From Salinisphaera sp. (GTDB lineage Bacteria; Pseudomonadota; Gammaproteobacteria; Nevskiales; Salinisphaeraceae), in the NCBI RefSeq assembly GCF_002729955.1, contig NZ_PBYA01000004.1, forward strand, positions 115,424 to 179,423: a stretch of 64,000 nucleotides of DNA, in the 5' to 3' direction. Below the pieces are notes generated by a model. The model had not been told where the DNA came from, made no database searches, and saw only the letters and a program-made list of their open reading frames with translations. The position numbers were made by a program, and so were the translations under genes. Positions 32,756-42,050 of the stretch are shown piece after piece. Positions within the stretch are counted from its first letter, which is position 1, and each line of letters begins with the position of its first letter.

Positions 32756-33484
32756 ATGGTATTGCGCACAATAAAACAGCGGCGACGGCTTCCGTTGCGA
32801 TCGCAATACCGACTGCTCAGCTTCGACGGCGACATGACGCTCTGGGATTTCGAGGCCAGCATGCGTGCAGCACTCGAAAACACCCGCACGCTCCTGATCG
32901 AGCGCCGGCCGCATATGGCTGCGGCGCTTGTCGATATTACGCCAATGATGGCTCTGCGCGATCGCATTCTGGCCGATGAAGGCGCCTCGGGCCTGTCGTT
33001 TGCCGAGATTCGCCGGCGTGCGTTTCATGCGCTGCTCGCCGAACACGACCGGCCCGACGAGGCATTGGGCAATGAGCTATATGCGGCCTATCTGCAACAC
33101 CGCCTTGAGGCAACGTCCTTGTATGCCGATACCGCCCCGTTTTTTGGCGCCCTCGACAAAAGCCTCCGGCTCGCGCTGCTATCCAATGGCAATACCCATC
33201 CGCAGCACCTGGGGATCGCCAATTACTTCGACGTAATCGCGTTTGCAGACGACGCCCACCGGCCCAAGCCGGCAGCCGACATGTTCTCGCACGCGCTCAT
33301 GCGTACCGGCTGCAGCCCGGCAGATATGATCCATGTCGGCGACGCGCTGGATACTGACGTGGCCGGCGCCAACGCCGTCGGTGCCACGTCGGTCTGGCTC
33401 AACCGCGACCGCCGGGCCAACGATACGGCGATCGTGCCGGATTACACGATCACCAGCCTTGATGAGTTGAACGCGCTGCTATAG
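32756..33484 (+). CDS. HAD-family phosphatase
   Basis: A 242-residue haloacid-dehalogenase-superfamily hydrolase. Motif I is LLSFDGDMTLWDF (DxDxT) near residue 23, motif II LALLSNGNTHPQ near residue 145, motif III lysine in HRPKPAADMF, and motif IV HVGDALDTDVAGANAVG near residue 200. Such enzymes remove phosphate from small metabolites (phosphoglycolate, nucleotides or sugar phosphates); the substrate is not apparent. The first 60 codons of the ORF-track frame overlap the ArsR gene and are arginine-rich, so I start at ATG 32756. It ends 6 bases from the gltX stop (convergent). Confidence 0.85.
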   Translation: MVLRTIKQRRRLPLRSQYRLLSFDGDMTLWDFEASMRAALENTRTLLIERRPHMAAALVDITPMMALRDRILADEGASGLSFAEIRRRAFHALLAEHDRPDEALGNELYAAYLQHRLEATSLYADTAPFFGALDKSLRLALLSNGNTHPQHLGIANYFDVIAFADDAHRPKPAADMFSHALMRTGCSPADMIHVGDALDTDVAGANAVGATSVWLNRDRRANDTAIVPDYTITSLDELNALL

Positions 33485-33490
33485 GCGCGT

Positions 33491-34921
33491 CTAACCCTGT
33501 TCCGAGGCGAATGCGACCACCGCCGCATCCAGGCGTGCCAACGTTTCATCGCGCCCGAGCAGCACCAGCGTATCGTCGATCGAGGGCGATACCGGCCCGC
33601 CAGTCACCGCAATTCGAATCGGCTGGGCGACCTTGCCCATGCCCACCTCGTTGTCGCTCGATACCTGCTTGACCACCGCGCTCGCGGCTTCGCCGGTCCA
33701 GTCGTCCAGCTTCGCCAGGCCATCGCGTACCTGGGCGAGCAGGTCCGGCGTATCCGCCTTGATATGTTTCTTGACCGCCTTGGGCTCGTATTCGTCCACC
33801 GGCTGGAAGACGAACAGGCTCTGCTCGGCCATTTCCAGCACCGTCTTGCAACGGCCCTTCTGGATCGCGGCGATTTCGGCCAGACGGGTATCGCCCACGC
33901 CCTCGATGCCCAGGCGTGCCAGATGCCAGCGCAGCTCGCCGACCAGCTCCTCGGGCGCGGCCATCTTCAGGTGTTCCTGGTTCACCCACAGCAGCTTGTC
34001 CGGGTCGAAGGTCGAAGCCCCGCCCTGGACATGCTCGATATCAAAATGCTCGAGCATCTGTTCGCGGGTGAAGATTTCCTGATCACCATGTGCCCAGCCC
34101 AGGCGCACCAGATAGTTGAGCAGCGCGCCGGGCAGATAGCCTTCTTCGCGATAACGCATCACGCCGACCGCGCCGTGGCGCTTGGACAGACGCTTGCCGT
34201 CGGCGCCCAGAATCATGGGCACATGGGCATAGACCGGCAGCTCGGCAAAATCGCCGATCAACGCCTTGAGGATATTGATCTGGCGCGGCGTGTTATTGAC
34301 GTGGTCATCGCCGCGAATGATGTGGCTGATGGCCATGTCCATGTCGTCGACCACCACACAGAAGTTGTAGGTGGGCGTGCCGTCAGCGCGGGCAATCACC
34401 AGATCATCCAGCTCGGTGTTGGAGATGGTGATATCGCCCTTGACCATGTCATGAATGACGGTCTGGCCGTCCAGCGGCGTGGCAAAACGAATGACCGGGT
34501 CAACGCCCGCCGGCGGCTCGGGCAGGGTCTTGCCCGGCATCGGCCGCCAGGTGCCGTCGTACTTGGGTTTCTCGCCCCGGGCCCGCGCGGCCTCGCGCAT
34601 GGCCTCGACTTCCTCGGCGCTCGAATAGCAGCGATAGGCCTTGCCTTCGGCCAGCAGCCAGTCGATGACTTCGGCATAGCGATCGAAGCGCTTGGTCTGG
34701 TAGTAGATCTCGCCGTCGTGTTCGAGATCCAGCCAGGCCATGGCATCCAGAATCGCCTGCACGGCTTCGTCGGTCGAGCGCTCGCGATCGGTGTCCTCGA
34801 TACGCAGCACGAAGCGCCCACCGCTGGCCTTGGCATGCAGCCAGGAATACAGCGCGGTACGTGCACCCCCGATATGCAGATAACCGGTCGGCGACGGCGC
34901 GAAACGGGTGGTGATGGTCAT
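33491..34921 (-). CDS. gltX: glutamyl-tRNA synthetase
   Basis: A 476-residue class I aminoacyl-tRNA synthetase charging tRNA-Glu. The HIGH-type signature is FAPSPTGYLHIGGARTALY at the very N terminus, and the KMSKS-type signature is KRLSKRHGAVGVMRYREEG near residue 245. The C-terminal anticodon-binding region ends in a typical GltX pattern (VSPSIDDTLVLLGRDETLARL). No zinc-binding cysteine cluster stands out near residue 100 (one Cys in KAYRCYSSAEE), which is common in short GltX proteins. The ORF track extends to 35017 but ATG 34921 gives the family start (MTITTRFAPSPTG). No Shine-Dalgarno is obvious. Confidence 0.96.
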   Translation of the reverse strand: MTITTRFAPSPTGYLHIGGARTALYSWLHAKASGGRFVLRIEDTDRERSTDEAVQAILDAMAWLDLEHDGEIYYQTKRFDRYAEVIDWLLAEGKAYRCYSSAEEVEAMREAARARGEKPKYDGTWRPMPGKTLPEPPAGVDPVIRFATPLDGQTVIHDMVKGDITISNTELDDLVIARADGTPTYNFCVVVDDMDMAISHIIRGDDHVNNTPRQINILKALIGDFAELPVYAHVPMILGADGKRLSKRHGAVGVMRYREEGYLPGALLNYLVRLGWAHGDQEIFTREQMLEHFDIEHVQGGASTFDPDKLLWVNQEHLKMAAPEELVGELRWHLARLGIEGVGDTRLAEIAAIQKGRCKTVLEMAEQSLFVFQPVDEYEPKAVKKHIKADTPDLLAQVRDGLAKLDDWTGEAASAVVKQVSSDNEVGMGKVAQPIRIAVTGGPVSPSIDDTLVLLGRDETLARLDAAVVAFASEQG

Positions 34922-34994
34922 AGGAGCAGGCCGGGCGGGTAATGACAGGCGACGTAGTTTAACAACCCGCCCGGCTGTCGGTGGCACCCGATTA

Positions 34995-35042
34995 GTTGAC
35001 AAAATCAACCAATGCATCGACCATCAGTTGCCTTAGTCAACT
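34995..35042 (+). promoter_or_regulatory. paired dyads in the MarR promoter
   Basis: GTTGACAAAATCAAC (5-bp arms) at 34995-35009 and AGTTG...CAACT at 35026-35042 share the half-site GTTG/CAAC. They cover a TTGACA -35-like element and end 11 bases before the start codon, so they are probable MarR autorepression sites. Confidence 0.6.
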
Positions 35043-35052
35043 ATTAAGCGTC

Positions 35053-35490
35053 ATGCACCCCCCCATCGGCGAAACCCTGCACCGGCTGCTGCATGCCTAC
35101 AAACGCGCCCTGCGCGAAGGTTATGCCACCGCGGGCATCGAACTTACCGTGGCCCAGATCCGCATGATCAAGGGCATCGCCGGCGATCCGAACGCCTCCG
35201 CTCAGGACATCGCCACGCGCACGCGTCAGGACAAGGGCCATATCGCCCGTCTCATTCGGGATCTGGAAGGCCTGGATCTGGTGACACGCCGCCCGCACCC
35301 GCAAGACAGCCGGTATCGCCAGCTCCTGCTCACCGACGCCGGCCGAGCGCTCGCCGAACGCATCGCCGAAGTCGAGGCCGAAGCCGGGACGCGCATGGCC
35401 GGCCAACTGCCGGCAAACGATATCGAACGCTTCATCGACATCGCCGAGGCGATGATCGCCAACCTCGAACCCCGCGAGAACCCGCTATGA
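35053..35490 (+). CDS. MarR-family transcriptional regulator
   Basis: A 145-residue winged-helix regulator. The core is LTVAQIRMIKGIAGDPNASAQDIATRTRQDKGHIARLIRDLEGLDLVTRRPHPQDSRY, a canonical MarR DNA-binding domain with the wing DSRYRQLLLTDAG. It is co-transcribed with the siderophore-interacting-protein gene through an ATGA overlap and preceded by two GTTG/CAAC dyads, so autoregulation and control of flavin-dependent iron release are likely (inference). ATG at 35053 fits the family N terminus better than the TTG-initiated ORF-track frame at 34996. Confidence 0.9.
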   Translation: MHPPIGETLHRLLHAYKRALREGYATAGIELTVAQIRMIKGIAGDPNASAQDIATRTRQDKGHIARLIRDLEGLDLVTRRPHPQDSRYRQLLLTDAGRALAERIAEVEAEAGTRMAGQLPANDIERFIDIAEAMIANLEPRENPL

Positions 35491-36233
35491 GCCGCCGCGC
35501 CCCGCCTCGTACCTTCACCGTGCTCGACAAGACCGAGATCACCCCGAATATGCTGCGCATCACGTTGGGTGGCGAAGGCATGGACGACTTTCCGGCCGAT
35601 CAGCCCAGCGCCTATGTAAAACTTCAGCTGCCGCATCCGGAGCGCGAAAAGCCTTTGCTGCGCACCTACACCATCCGTGCCCAAAGACCGGATGCCGTGG
35701 ATATCGACTTCGTACGCCATAGCGACGACGGGCCGGCCGCGCGCTGGGCCGAAACCGCCGCGCCCGGCGATACCATCGATATCGCCGGCCCGGGGCCAAA
35801 GAAACGCGTCGATGCCAGCGCCGACTGGGTGCTGCTCATCGGCGATATGACCGCCCTGCCCGCGATCAGCGCCAACCTCGAACAGCTGCCAGCGGACACC
35901 CGCGGCCATGCCGTGATCGAAGTCGTGGACGAACGCGATATCCAGCCGCTCTCCGCGCCGGAACACCTACAGCTGCACTGGGTCATCAACCCCCAACCCG
36001 GCGAGAACAGCGACGCGCTTTTCGATGCAGTCCGCGCACTCGACTGGCTCGACGGCCGGGCGGCAGTCTGGTGCGCCTGCGAATTCCAGACCATGCGCCG
36101 CCTGCGCACCTACCTCAAGCAGGACCGCGATGTGGCCCGCGAGGAAATGTATATCTCCAGCTACTGGCAGCACGGCGCGAACGAGGAGAGCCACAAACAG
36201 GCCAAGAGCGCCGATGCCGAGCGCGCCGGCTGA
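35487..36233 (+). CDS. siderophore-interacting protein (SIP family ferric reductase)
   Basis: A 248-residue FAD/NAD(P)H-type ferric-siderophore reductase of the ViuB/YqjH family. The N-terminal FAD-binding barrel has LLRTYTIRAQRPDAVDIDFVRH (RxYTxR) near residue 60 and a flavin motif GDTIDIAGPG. The C-terminal SIP domain has WVLLIGDMTALPAI near residue 112 and WCACEFQTMRRLRTYL near residue 197. It frees iron from imported siderophores by reduction in the cytoplasm. Control by the coupled MarR gene is unusual; E. coli yqjH is controlled by YqjI and Fur. Confidence 0.92.
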   Translation: MSRRAPPRTFTVLDKTEITPNMLRITLGGEGMDDFPADQPSAYVKLQLPHPEREKPLLRTYTIRAQRPDAVDIDFVRHSDDGPAARWAETAAPGDTIDIAGPGPKKRVDASADWVLLIGDMTALPAISANLEQLPADTRGHAVIEVVDERDIQPLSAPEHLQLHWVINPQPGENSDALFDAVRALDWLDGRAAVWCACEFQTMRRLRTYLKQDRDVAREEMYISSYWQHGANEESHKQAKSADAERAG

Positions 36234-36254
36234 CGACCGGCCTTATCGCCGCGC

Positions 36255-37130
36255 CTATGCCCCGGACAGCCGTGCCCGCAGATCCGGGGGCTCGAAGGCG
36301 TCGATGAGCGCCTGGCGCAGCACGCGCACCCTTGCCGTACGGCGCATGTCGGGATGCACCAGCAGCCAGATCGGCGTGCTCAGTGGCGGAATCGGCTCGG
36401 TAACACGTACCAGGGCTGGATCATCATCGGCGAGATAACACGGCAGCAGCGCCTCGCCCACGCCATCGGCCACCGCACGCTGCATGGCGAGCATGCTGTC
36501 GACCTGCAAGGCGATGTCGTCTTGATCGACGTAAGCCGCCATCCATCGGTGCAGGGCTGCAAACGGCACGGCTTCGCTCAGCCCGACCCAGGCGTTGGGC
36601 GGCGGCGCATGCTGCGCGCAGCGATAACGCGCCATGGCGATATCGCCCAGCCGCTGGGCAATCAACGGGTCCGGCGGCGCGTCGGCGGCACGAATCGCCA
36701 GATCGGCATCGCGGCGCGCCAGATCGAGGGGCGCGTTGGACAACCGCACATCCAGACGAATAGCCGGAAAACGTTGGCGAAACGCTCCCAATACGGGCGA
36801 GACGAGGCCGTGCAGCAGTGTATCCGTGGTGGTCAGGCGTACCGTGCCGGCCGGGGTGACGTCGCGTCCGGCGATACGGCGCGCGGCATCGATTACCGCG
36901 CCGTCCATGTCGTCGGCCACGGCCACCCATTCCGCCCCGGCCGCGGTCGGTACATGACGCCCCCGATCACGTTCGAACAGCGCCGTGCCCAGGGCGCGTT
37001 CACAGGCAATCAGTCGTCGGTAGACCGTGGCGTGGTGCAGCCCGAGCGTGCGCGCAGCACCGGCCAGCGTTTCGGCCCGTGCAATGGCCAGCACCAGGCG
37101 CAGATCGTCCCAGGCGATATCAGTTTGCAT
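36255..37130 (-). CDS. LysR-family transcriptional regulator
   Basis: A 291-residue LTTR with N-terminal helix-turn-helix WDDLRLVLAIARAETLAGAARTLGLHHATVYRRLIACERALG and a periplasmic-binding-protein-like effector domain (GTVRLTTTDTLLHGLVSPVLGAF onward). It is divergent from a flavodoxin-fold quinone oxidoreductase gene 87 bases away, so it probably controls that gene in response to a quinone or electrophile. A 12-bp palindrome ACGGC-TT-GCCGT at 37141-37152 lies in the shared promoter region. Confidence 0.9.
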   Translation of the reverse strand: MQTDIAWDDLRLVLAIARAETLAGAARTLGLHHATVYRRLIACERALGTALFERDRGRHVPTAAGAEWVAVADDMDGAVIDAARRIAGRDVTPAGTVRLTTTDTLLHGLVSPVLGAFRQRFPAIRLDVRLSNAPLDLARRDADLAIRAADAPPDPLIAQRLGDIAMARYRCAQHAPPPNAWVGLSEAVPFAALHRWMAAYVDQDDIALQVDSMLAMQRAVADGVGEALLPCYLADDDPALVRVTEPIPPLSTPIWLLVHPDMRRTARVRVLRQALIDAFEPPDLRARLSGA

Positions 37131-37140
37131 ACGCGCAAAT

Positions 37141-37152
37141 ACGGCTTGCCGT
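37141..37152. promoter_or_regulatory. short palindrome in LysR/quinone-reductase promoter region
   Basis: ACGGC-TT-GCCGT, a perfect 5-bp dyad 10 bases upstream of the LysR start. It could be part of a LysR binding site; the evidence is positional only. Confidence 0.3.
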
Positions 37153-37217
37153 TCTGTCTATTTCGCGACGATAACGCAAACCACAGACTGAAGGCCCGGT
37201 TTCAAAGGCACCCCGTC

Positions 37218-37967
37218 ATGCACGCCCATATCGTATTCGCCCATCCCGAACCCGCCTCCTTCAACGGCGCGCTCGCCGATACCGCCGAGCAGACGCTGGC
37301 CGACCAGGGCCACAGGGTCACCCGTTCGGATCTCTACGGCGAAGGTTTCGACCCGGTCGAAGGCCCGGCCCACTACGACTCACGCGCCGATGCGGACTAT
37401 TTCTCGGCGCTGACCGAACAACGCCATGCAGGCAATGAGCGCACCCGTGCACCTGACGTACAGCGCGAAATCGACCGCTTGATGGCGGCGGAGATGGTCA
37501 TCCTCCAGTTTCCACTCTGGTGGCATGCCCAGCCGGCCATCCTCAAGGGCTGGTTCGATCGCGTATTCGTCTACGGCGAGCTCTATACCGGGCGCATGCG
37601 CTACGACGAGGGCGTTTTCAACGGCAGGCGCGCCTTGCTGTCGGTGACCACCGGCGGGCCGGCGGCCACGTTTTTGCCCTACGGCCGCGGCGGGCCGATC
37701 GAACGCCTGCTCTGGCCCATCCACTACTCGCTGCACTATATGGGTTTCGATGTGCTGCCACCGTTCGTCGCCCACGGCATTCAGGGCGGCGGTATCGCCT
37801 ACGAACAGCGCGACGTGTTCGAACAGCATCTCGACAGCCTGAAACGGGGCTGGGCCGAGCGCCTGAACACGCTCGACTCGGCCCGACCGATCCCGTTCAC
37901 CGGCTGGCAGGATTGGGACGCGAACGGCGTACTACGCGCCGATCATCCGCTGCGCTGGGGCCCGTGA
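37218..37967 (+). CDS. flavodoxin-fold NAD(P)H:quinone oxidoreductase
   Basis: A 249-residue FMN/FAD-dependent quinone reductase of the NQO1/MdaB (Flavodoxin_2) family. Motifs are HIVFAHPEPASFNGALADTA at the N terminus, QFPLWWHAQPAILKGWFDRVFVYGELY near residue 95, and RRALLSVTTGGPAATF near residue 135. It performs two-electron reduction of quinones, avoiding semiquinone radicals. The ORF-track frame runs back through the LysR gene; ATG 37218 is the natural start. Divergent control by the LysR protein is likely. Confidence 0.92.
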   Translation: MHAHIVFAHPEPASFNGALADTAEQTLADQGHRVTRSDLYGEGFDPVEGPAHYDSRADADYFSALTEQRHAGNERTRAPDVQREIDRLMAAEMVILQFPLWWHAQPAILKGWFDRVFVYGELYTGRMRYDEGVFNGRRALLSVTTGGPAATFLPYGRGGPIERLLWPIHYSLHYMGFDVLPPFVAHGIQGGGIAYEQRDVFEQHLDSLKRGWAERLNTLDSARPIPFTGWQDWDANGVLRADHPLRWGP

Positions 37968-37978
37968 GGTCGCAGCCG

Positions 37979-38005
37979 GCCGCCCCGACGAGCTAGCGGG
38001 GCGGC
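37979..38005. terminator. hairpin between convergent genes
   Basis: GCCGCCCCG and CGGGGCGGC form a 9-bp stem between the quinone reductase and metE stops. There is no U-run, so it is possibly a weak bidirectional terminator. Confidence 0.5.
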
Positions 38006-38015
38006 GGCGATCGCC

Positions 38016-40292
38016 TCAGGCGGCCTGTCTCTGGCGCAGTTCGCGCGCAGCGTCGACCATATGCTCTAGCGCCGGCCGAACCTCGGCCCAGCCGCGGGTC
38101 TTGAGGCCACAGTCCGGGTTCACCCAGATCCGCTCGGGCGGCAGCACTTCGGTGGCCTTTTCCAACAGGGCGATCATTTCGGCCTTGGCCGGCACCCGCG
38201 GGCTGTGGATGTCGTAGACGCCCGGGCCGATTTCGTTCGGGTAGCGGAATTTGACGAAGGCATCCAGCAGTTCCATCTGCGAGCGCGAGGTTTCGATGGA
38301 GATGCAGTCGGCGTCCATGGCCGCGATCGCTTCGATGATGTCGTTGAACTCCGAATAGCACATATGGGTATGCACCTGGGTGTCGTCGGCGACCCCGCCT
38401 GCGGTCAGGCGAAAGCTTGCGCTCGCCCAGTCCAGATATTCGGCCCACTCGGAGCGGCGCAGCGGCAGGCCTTCACGAAAAGCCGCCTCGTCGATCTGGA
38501 TGGCGGCCAGGCCGGCGGCTTCCAGATCGCAGACCTCGTCGCGAATGGCCAGGGCCACCTGCTTGACCGTCTCGGACCTCGGCTGGTCATCGCGCACGAA
38601 CGCCCACTGCACCATGGTGACCGGGCCAGTGAGCATGCCTTTCATGGGCTTTTCGGTCAGCGACTGGGCATATTTCGACCATTTCACCGTCATCGGCTCG
38701 GGCCGCGAGACGTCGCCGAAGATGATCGGCGGCTTCACATAGCGCGTGCCATAGCTCTGGACCCAGCCGAACTTGGTGAAGGCATAGCCGGCCAGCTGTT
38801 CGCCGAAATACTCGACCATGTCGTTACGCTCGAATTCGCCGTGTACGAGCATGTCGAAGCCCATGGCCTCCTGCATTTCCACGGCCTCGGCGATCTGCGC
38901 CTCGAGAAAGGCATCGTAGTCGGCGTCGCTCATATCGCCGCGCTTGTGGGCCGCACGGGCCTTGCGCACCTCCGCGGTCTGCGGAAAGGAGCCGATCGTG
39001 GTGGTGGGGAAAGCCGGCAGATCGAGCTTGGCCTGCTGTTTCTCGGCCCGTTCGGGATAGGCAGAAAAACGCCGATAGTCGGCATCGCTGGTATCGGCCA
39101 TCCGGGTTTTGACCGCGCTGTCATGGATACGCGTCGAGTTGGCGCGGTCGACCATGGCGGCCGCGTTGGCGGCGAGCATGTCCTTGTCGACCTTGCCGTC
39201 CACCGCCCCGGCGAGGAATACGATCTCGTCGAGCTTTTCCTCGGCAAAGGCCAGCCAGTTGAGCAGTTCATCGTCGAGCTTGTGCTCGCTGCGAAGGGTC
39301 ACCGGGCAATGCAGCAGCGAACAGCTGGGCGCGACGATCAGGCGGTCGCTGCCCAGCTCGCCGAGCACAGGCTGCAGTCGGTCCAGCGCTCGGGTGAGAT
39401 CGGTTTTCCAGATATTACGCCCATCGACGATACCCACCGAGAGCAGCTTGTCGTCCGACAGGCGTGCGGCCACGGCCTCGATTTCATCGACGCCGCGCAT
39501 GCCGTCGATATGCAGGGCGGCAACCGGCAGGGAGACGAACAGCTCGCGGTTGTCGGCCAGGGCACCGAAATAGTTGGCCACCATGACCTTGATGCCGGCA
39601 ACGCCCGCGAGTGCATCGTAGGCCTTGCGAATGACCTCGCGCTGGGCATCGTCCAGGTCAAGTGAAAAGATCGGCTCGTCGATCTGCAGCCATTCGGCGC
39701 CCTCGGCGGCCAGCCGTTCGGCGATCTCGACATAGATCGCGATCAGCTCGTCGGCGAGGTCAAACTTGTTCAGATCGGAGCCGTCGGTGACCTTGCCCAG
39801 GCTCAGATAGGTCGCCGGGCCGACGATCACCGGCTTGGTGATCATGCCCTGCGCCCTGGCCTCGGCGAACTCGTCGAAAATCTTCGTGCCGACCAGCTGG
39901 AACGTGGTATCGCGGGTGAATTCCGGCACGATGTAGTGATAGTTGGTATCGAACCATTTGGTCATTTCGCAGGCGATCGCGGCGTCGGTGCCACGGGCCA
40001 TATCGAAGGCCACGTCGATATTCATGGTCTGGCCATCCCAGCCAAAGCGGGGCGGCACGTTACCGATCAGACACGACAGACCCAGCACCTGGTCGTAGAA
40101 GGAGAAATCGTTCGACGGGATCAGATCAATGCCTGCCGCCTGCTGTTTCGCCCAGTTGGCACGGCGCAGCTCGGCGCCGGTGGCTTCGAGACCGGCATGG
40201 TCGAGATCGCCTTTCCAGTAGGCCTCGGTGGCCTTCTTGAGTTCGCGGCGCTCGCCGATACGCGGGAAACCGAGGTTCTGGGAAATCGTCAT
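38016..40292 (-). CDS. metE: cobalamin-independent methionine synthase
   Basis: A 758-residue MetE that transfers a methyl group from methyl-tetrahydropteroyl-glutamate to homocysteine. It has two (beta-alpha)8 barrels; the N terminus starts [24 protein letters not shown]. The catalytic zinc ligands are in the C-terminal barrel: HMCYSEF (His, Cys) near residue 645, a Glu nearby and [12 protein letters not shown] near residue 728. Length matches the family (about 755). MetE is an abundant zinc enzyme and so a zinc burden; no vitamin-B12-dependent MetH is seen in the window. It is divergent from MetR, its usual activator. Confidence 0.97.
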   Translation of the reverse strand: MTISQNLGFPRIGERRELKKATEAYWKGDLDHAGLEATGAELRRANWAKQQAAGIDLIPSNDFSFYDQVLGLSCLIGNVPPRFGWDGQTMNIDVAFDMARGTDAAIACEMTKWFDTNYHYIVPEFTRDTTFQLVGTKIFDEFAEARAQGMITKPVIVGPATYLSLGKVTDGSDLNKFDLADELIAIYVEIAERLAAEGAEWLQIDEPIFSLDLDDAQREVIRKAYDALAGVAGIKVMVANYFGALADNRELFVSLPVAALHIDGMRGVDEIEAVAARLSDDKLLSVGIVDGRNIWKTDLTRALDRLQPVLGELGSDRLIVAPSCSLLHCPVTLRSEHKLDDELLNWLAFAEEKLDEIVFLAGAVDGKVDKDMLAANAAAMVDRANSTRIHDSAVKTRMADTSDADYRRFSAYPERAEKQQAKLDLPAFPTTTIGSFPQTAEVRKARAAHKRGDMSDADYDAFLEAQIAEAVEMQEAMGFDMLVHGEFERNDMVEYFGEQLAGYAFTKFGWVQSYGTRYVKPPIIFGDVSRPEPMTVKWSKYAQSLTEKPMKGMLTGPVTMVQWAFVRDDQPRSETVKQVALAIRDEVCDLEAAGLAAIQIDEAAFREGLPLRRSEWAEYLDWASASFRLTAGGVADDTQVHTHMCYSEFNDIIEAIAAMDADCISIETSRSQMELLDAFVKFRYPNEIGPGVYDIHSPRVPAKAEMIALLEKATEVLPPERIWVNPDCGLKTRGWAEVRPALEHMVDAARELRQRQAA

Positions 40293-40409
40293 GGTCGCTC
40301 CGATAGGTGTGGGGTGCTGCCGACGTCCGCTGCCTGACTCCGGTATTCGCGAACCGGAACTCTATAGCGGGCGACTGATGAATAAAATTGGTATATTTGC
40401 ATTAATAAA

Positions 40410-40422
40410 TGAATTCCGCTCA
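40410..40422. promoter_or_regulatory. candidate MetR site in metE-metR region
   Basis: TGAATTCCGCTCA matches the MetR consensus TGAAN5TTCA at 7 of 8 defined positions. It lies in the AT-rich intergenic region, just upstream of the metR start and about 120 bases upstream of metE. Confidence 0.5.
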
Positions 40423-40429
40423 TTGACTG

Positions 40430-41323
40430 ATGATCGAGCGTATCCACCTGAGCATCCTCCGGGCGATCGAGCGGGAGGGGTCGCTCACCGCCGCTGCCCG
40501 AACCCTGCATTTGAGCCAGTCCGCCCTGAGCCATGCGATCCGCAAGCTCGAACGACGCTCGGGCGCGACGATCTGGAGCCGGGAAGGCCGGCGGGTACGG
40601 CTCACCGCCGCCGGTGAACAGCTGCTGATCGCCGCCAACCGGCTGCTGCCCCAACTCGAACGCGTTGACGACATGCTGGCCGACTATGCCAGCGGCACCT
40701 TCGGCGCCCTGCGTATCGGCATGGAATGCCATCCCTGCTATCGGTGGCTGCTCAAGGTGGTCGAGCCCTATCTGAGCGCCTGGCCGGGGGTGGATGTGGA
40801 CGTGGTGCAACAGTTCCAGTTCGGCGGCATGGCCGCGCTGTTCAACCACGAGATCGATATCCTGGTCACGCCCGACCCGCTCAACAAGAAAGGCGTGCAG
40901 TTCGAGCCGGTGTTCGACTACGAACAGGTGCTGGCCGTGGCTGCCGACCATCCGCTGGCCGCCTGCGACGTGGTACGGGCCGAGGATCTGGCCGGGGAAA
41001 CGCTGTTGTCCTACCCGGTCGACCCCAGCCGGCTGGACGTCTACGTATCGCTGCTGACCCCGGCCGGGGTCATGCCGCATCGTCACAAGACGGTGGAATC
41101 GACCGACATCATGTTGCAGATGGTGGCCGCAGGCCGCGGTGTGGCAGCCCTGCCGCGCTGGTTGATCGAGGAATACCAGCCGCAGCTTGCGATCGTTGCC
41201 CGGCCGCTGGGCGAGCAGGGTATCGCCAAGCAGATTCATCTGGGGGTGCGTCGGGGGGATCGTGGGCTGCCGGCGCTCGAGGGGTTTCTTGAGCTTGCCG
41301 CTGCGCACAGGGGGAGGGTTTGA
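40430..41323 (+). CDS. metR: LysR-family regulator MetR
   Basis: A 297-residue LTTR. The N terminus RIHLSILRAIEREGSLTAAARTLHLSQSALSHAIRKLE and the effector segment GALRIGMECHPCYRWLLKVVEPYL are typical of MetR, whose effector domain senses homocysteine to activate metE. It is divergent from metE, the classical arrangement. The Cys in MECHPC lies in the effector-binding region, as in E. coli MetR. After the stop a long repeat-rich gap begins. Confidence 0.95.
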   Translation: MIERIHLSILRAIEREGSLTAAARTLHLSQSALSHAIRKLERRSGATIWSREGRRVRLTAAGEQLLIAANRLLPQLERVDDMLADYASGTFGALRIGMECHPCYRWLLKVVEPYLSAWPGVDVDVVQQFQFGGMAALFNHEIDILVTPDPLNKKGVQFEPVFDYEQVLAVAADHPLAACDVVRAEDLAGETLLSYPVDPSRLDVYVSLLTPAGVMPHRHKTVESTDIMLQMVAAGRGVAALPRWLIEEYQPQLAIVARPLGEQGIAKQIHLGVRRGDRGLPALEGFLELAAAHRGRV

Positions 41324-41444
41324 TTGGGGGTTTTCCTTCGCAGCGCACTCCCCTACTGGGCCACATCTATTTCTGGAGTTAATTCAGAAAACGGGCGCTT
41401 CGAGCTACACGTTTTTCAGCACTCACGAGTTTATCGAACCCTCG

Positions 41445-41703
41445 GTTTCGCACTGCTGTGCGACTCCCTTTCGTTTGCTCGTCCAAACGAAAGGAAGCAA
41501 AGAAAAAGACGCCCGGGTTACGCGTCGGCGCTGCGCGCCGAACCACTGCCAGAGCAATAAGAAGTTCTCGGGCCGAAGGGTGCGGCAAAAACTCGGGCGG
41601 CTTTCGCCGCCCTCAAACACCTTGCCGCACCGGCGCAGTGCGCCGGGAACCCTTCGGCCCTGTGCTTCTCGTTCGCTTCACACGGGGCCTGAATACAGAC
41701 GGG
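41445..41703 (+). repeat. long intergenic repeat, copy A
   Basis: It begins with the hairpin CCTTTCGTTTG-CTCGTC-CAAACGAAAGG (41467-41494). AAGCAAAGAAAAAGACGCCC, the block GCGTCGGCGCTGCGCGCCGA, a CTCGGGCGGC...GCCGCCCTCAAACA hairpin and GAATACAGAC follow. The order of blocks is the same as in copy B on the other strand. Confidence 0.7.
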
Positions 41704-41765
41704 TAACCCATAGCAGTGAGTTGGTACGGCTACACACCGGAATCAAGGCTATTGGCTACGTTCTT

Positions 41766-41793
41766 GTCGGATTACGCCTTCGGCTAATCCGAC
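41766..41793. repeat. dispersed hairpin repeat, GTCGGATTA variant
   Basis: GTCGGATTA and TAATCCGAC pair perfectly around ACGCCTTCGGC-type loop sequence, followed by CTACACC. Relative to GTTGGATTA/TAATCCAAC, both arms have changed together. Confidence 0.75.
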
Positions 41794-41829
41794 CTACACC
41801 AATCGTGACCTTGAGCGAGCGATAGCGAG

Positions 41830-42050
41830 CTTGTCTGTATTGGGCCCCTTGGGCGCAGCGCCGAGCAGCGCGGCCGGCAAGCGGAAAAGACGGCCGGATG
41901 TTTGAGCGCAGCGAGTTTCCGGCCGCCCCGCTTGCCGGCTGCGATGGGAGGGCATCGGCGCGTAGCGCCGACGCAAGACAGGGTGTCCTTTGCTTTGGTG
42001 ACTTTCATTTGGACAAGCAAATGAAAGTCACTCGCGCAGCAGCGCGAAAC
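41830..42050 (-). repeat. long intergenic repeat, copy B (inverted)
   Basis: Read on the minus strand it has the hairpin GTGACTTTCATTTG-CTTGTC-CAAATGAAAGTCAC (41998-42031), AAAGCAAAGGACACCC, GCGTCGGCGCTACGCGCCGA (19 of 20 identical to copy A), an AACTCGCTGCGCTCAAACA block and AATACAGAC. It lies head-to-head relative to copy A. Confidence 0.7.
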
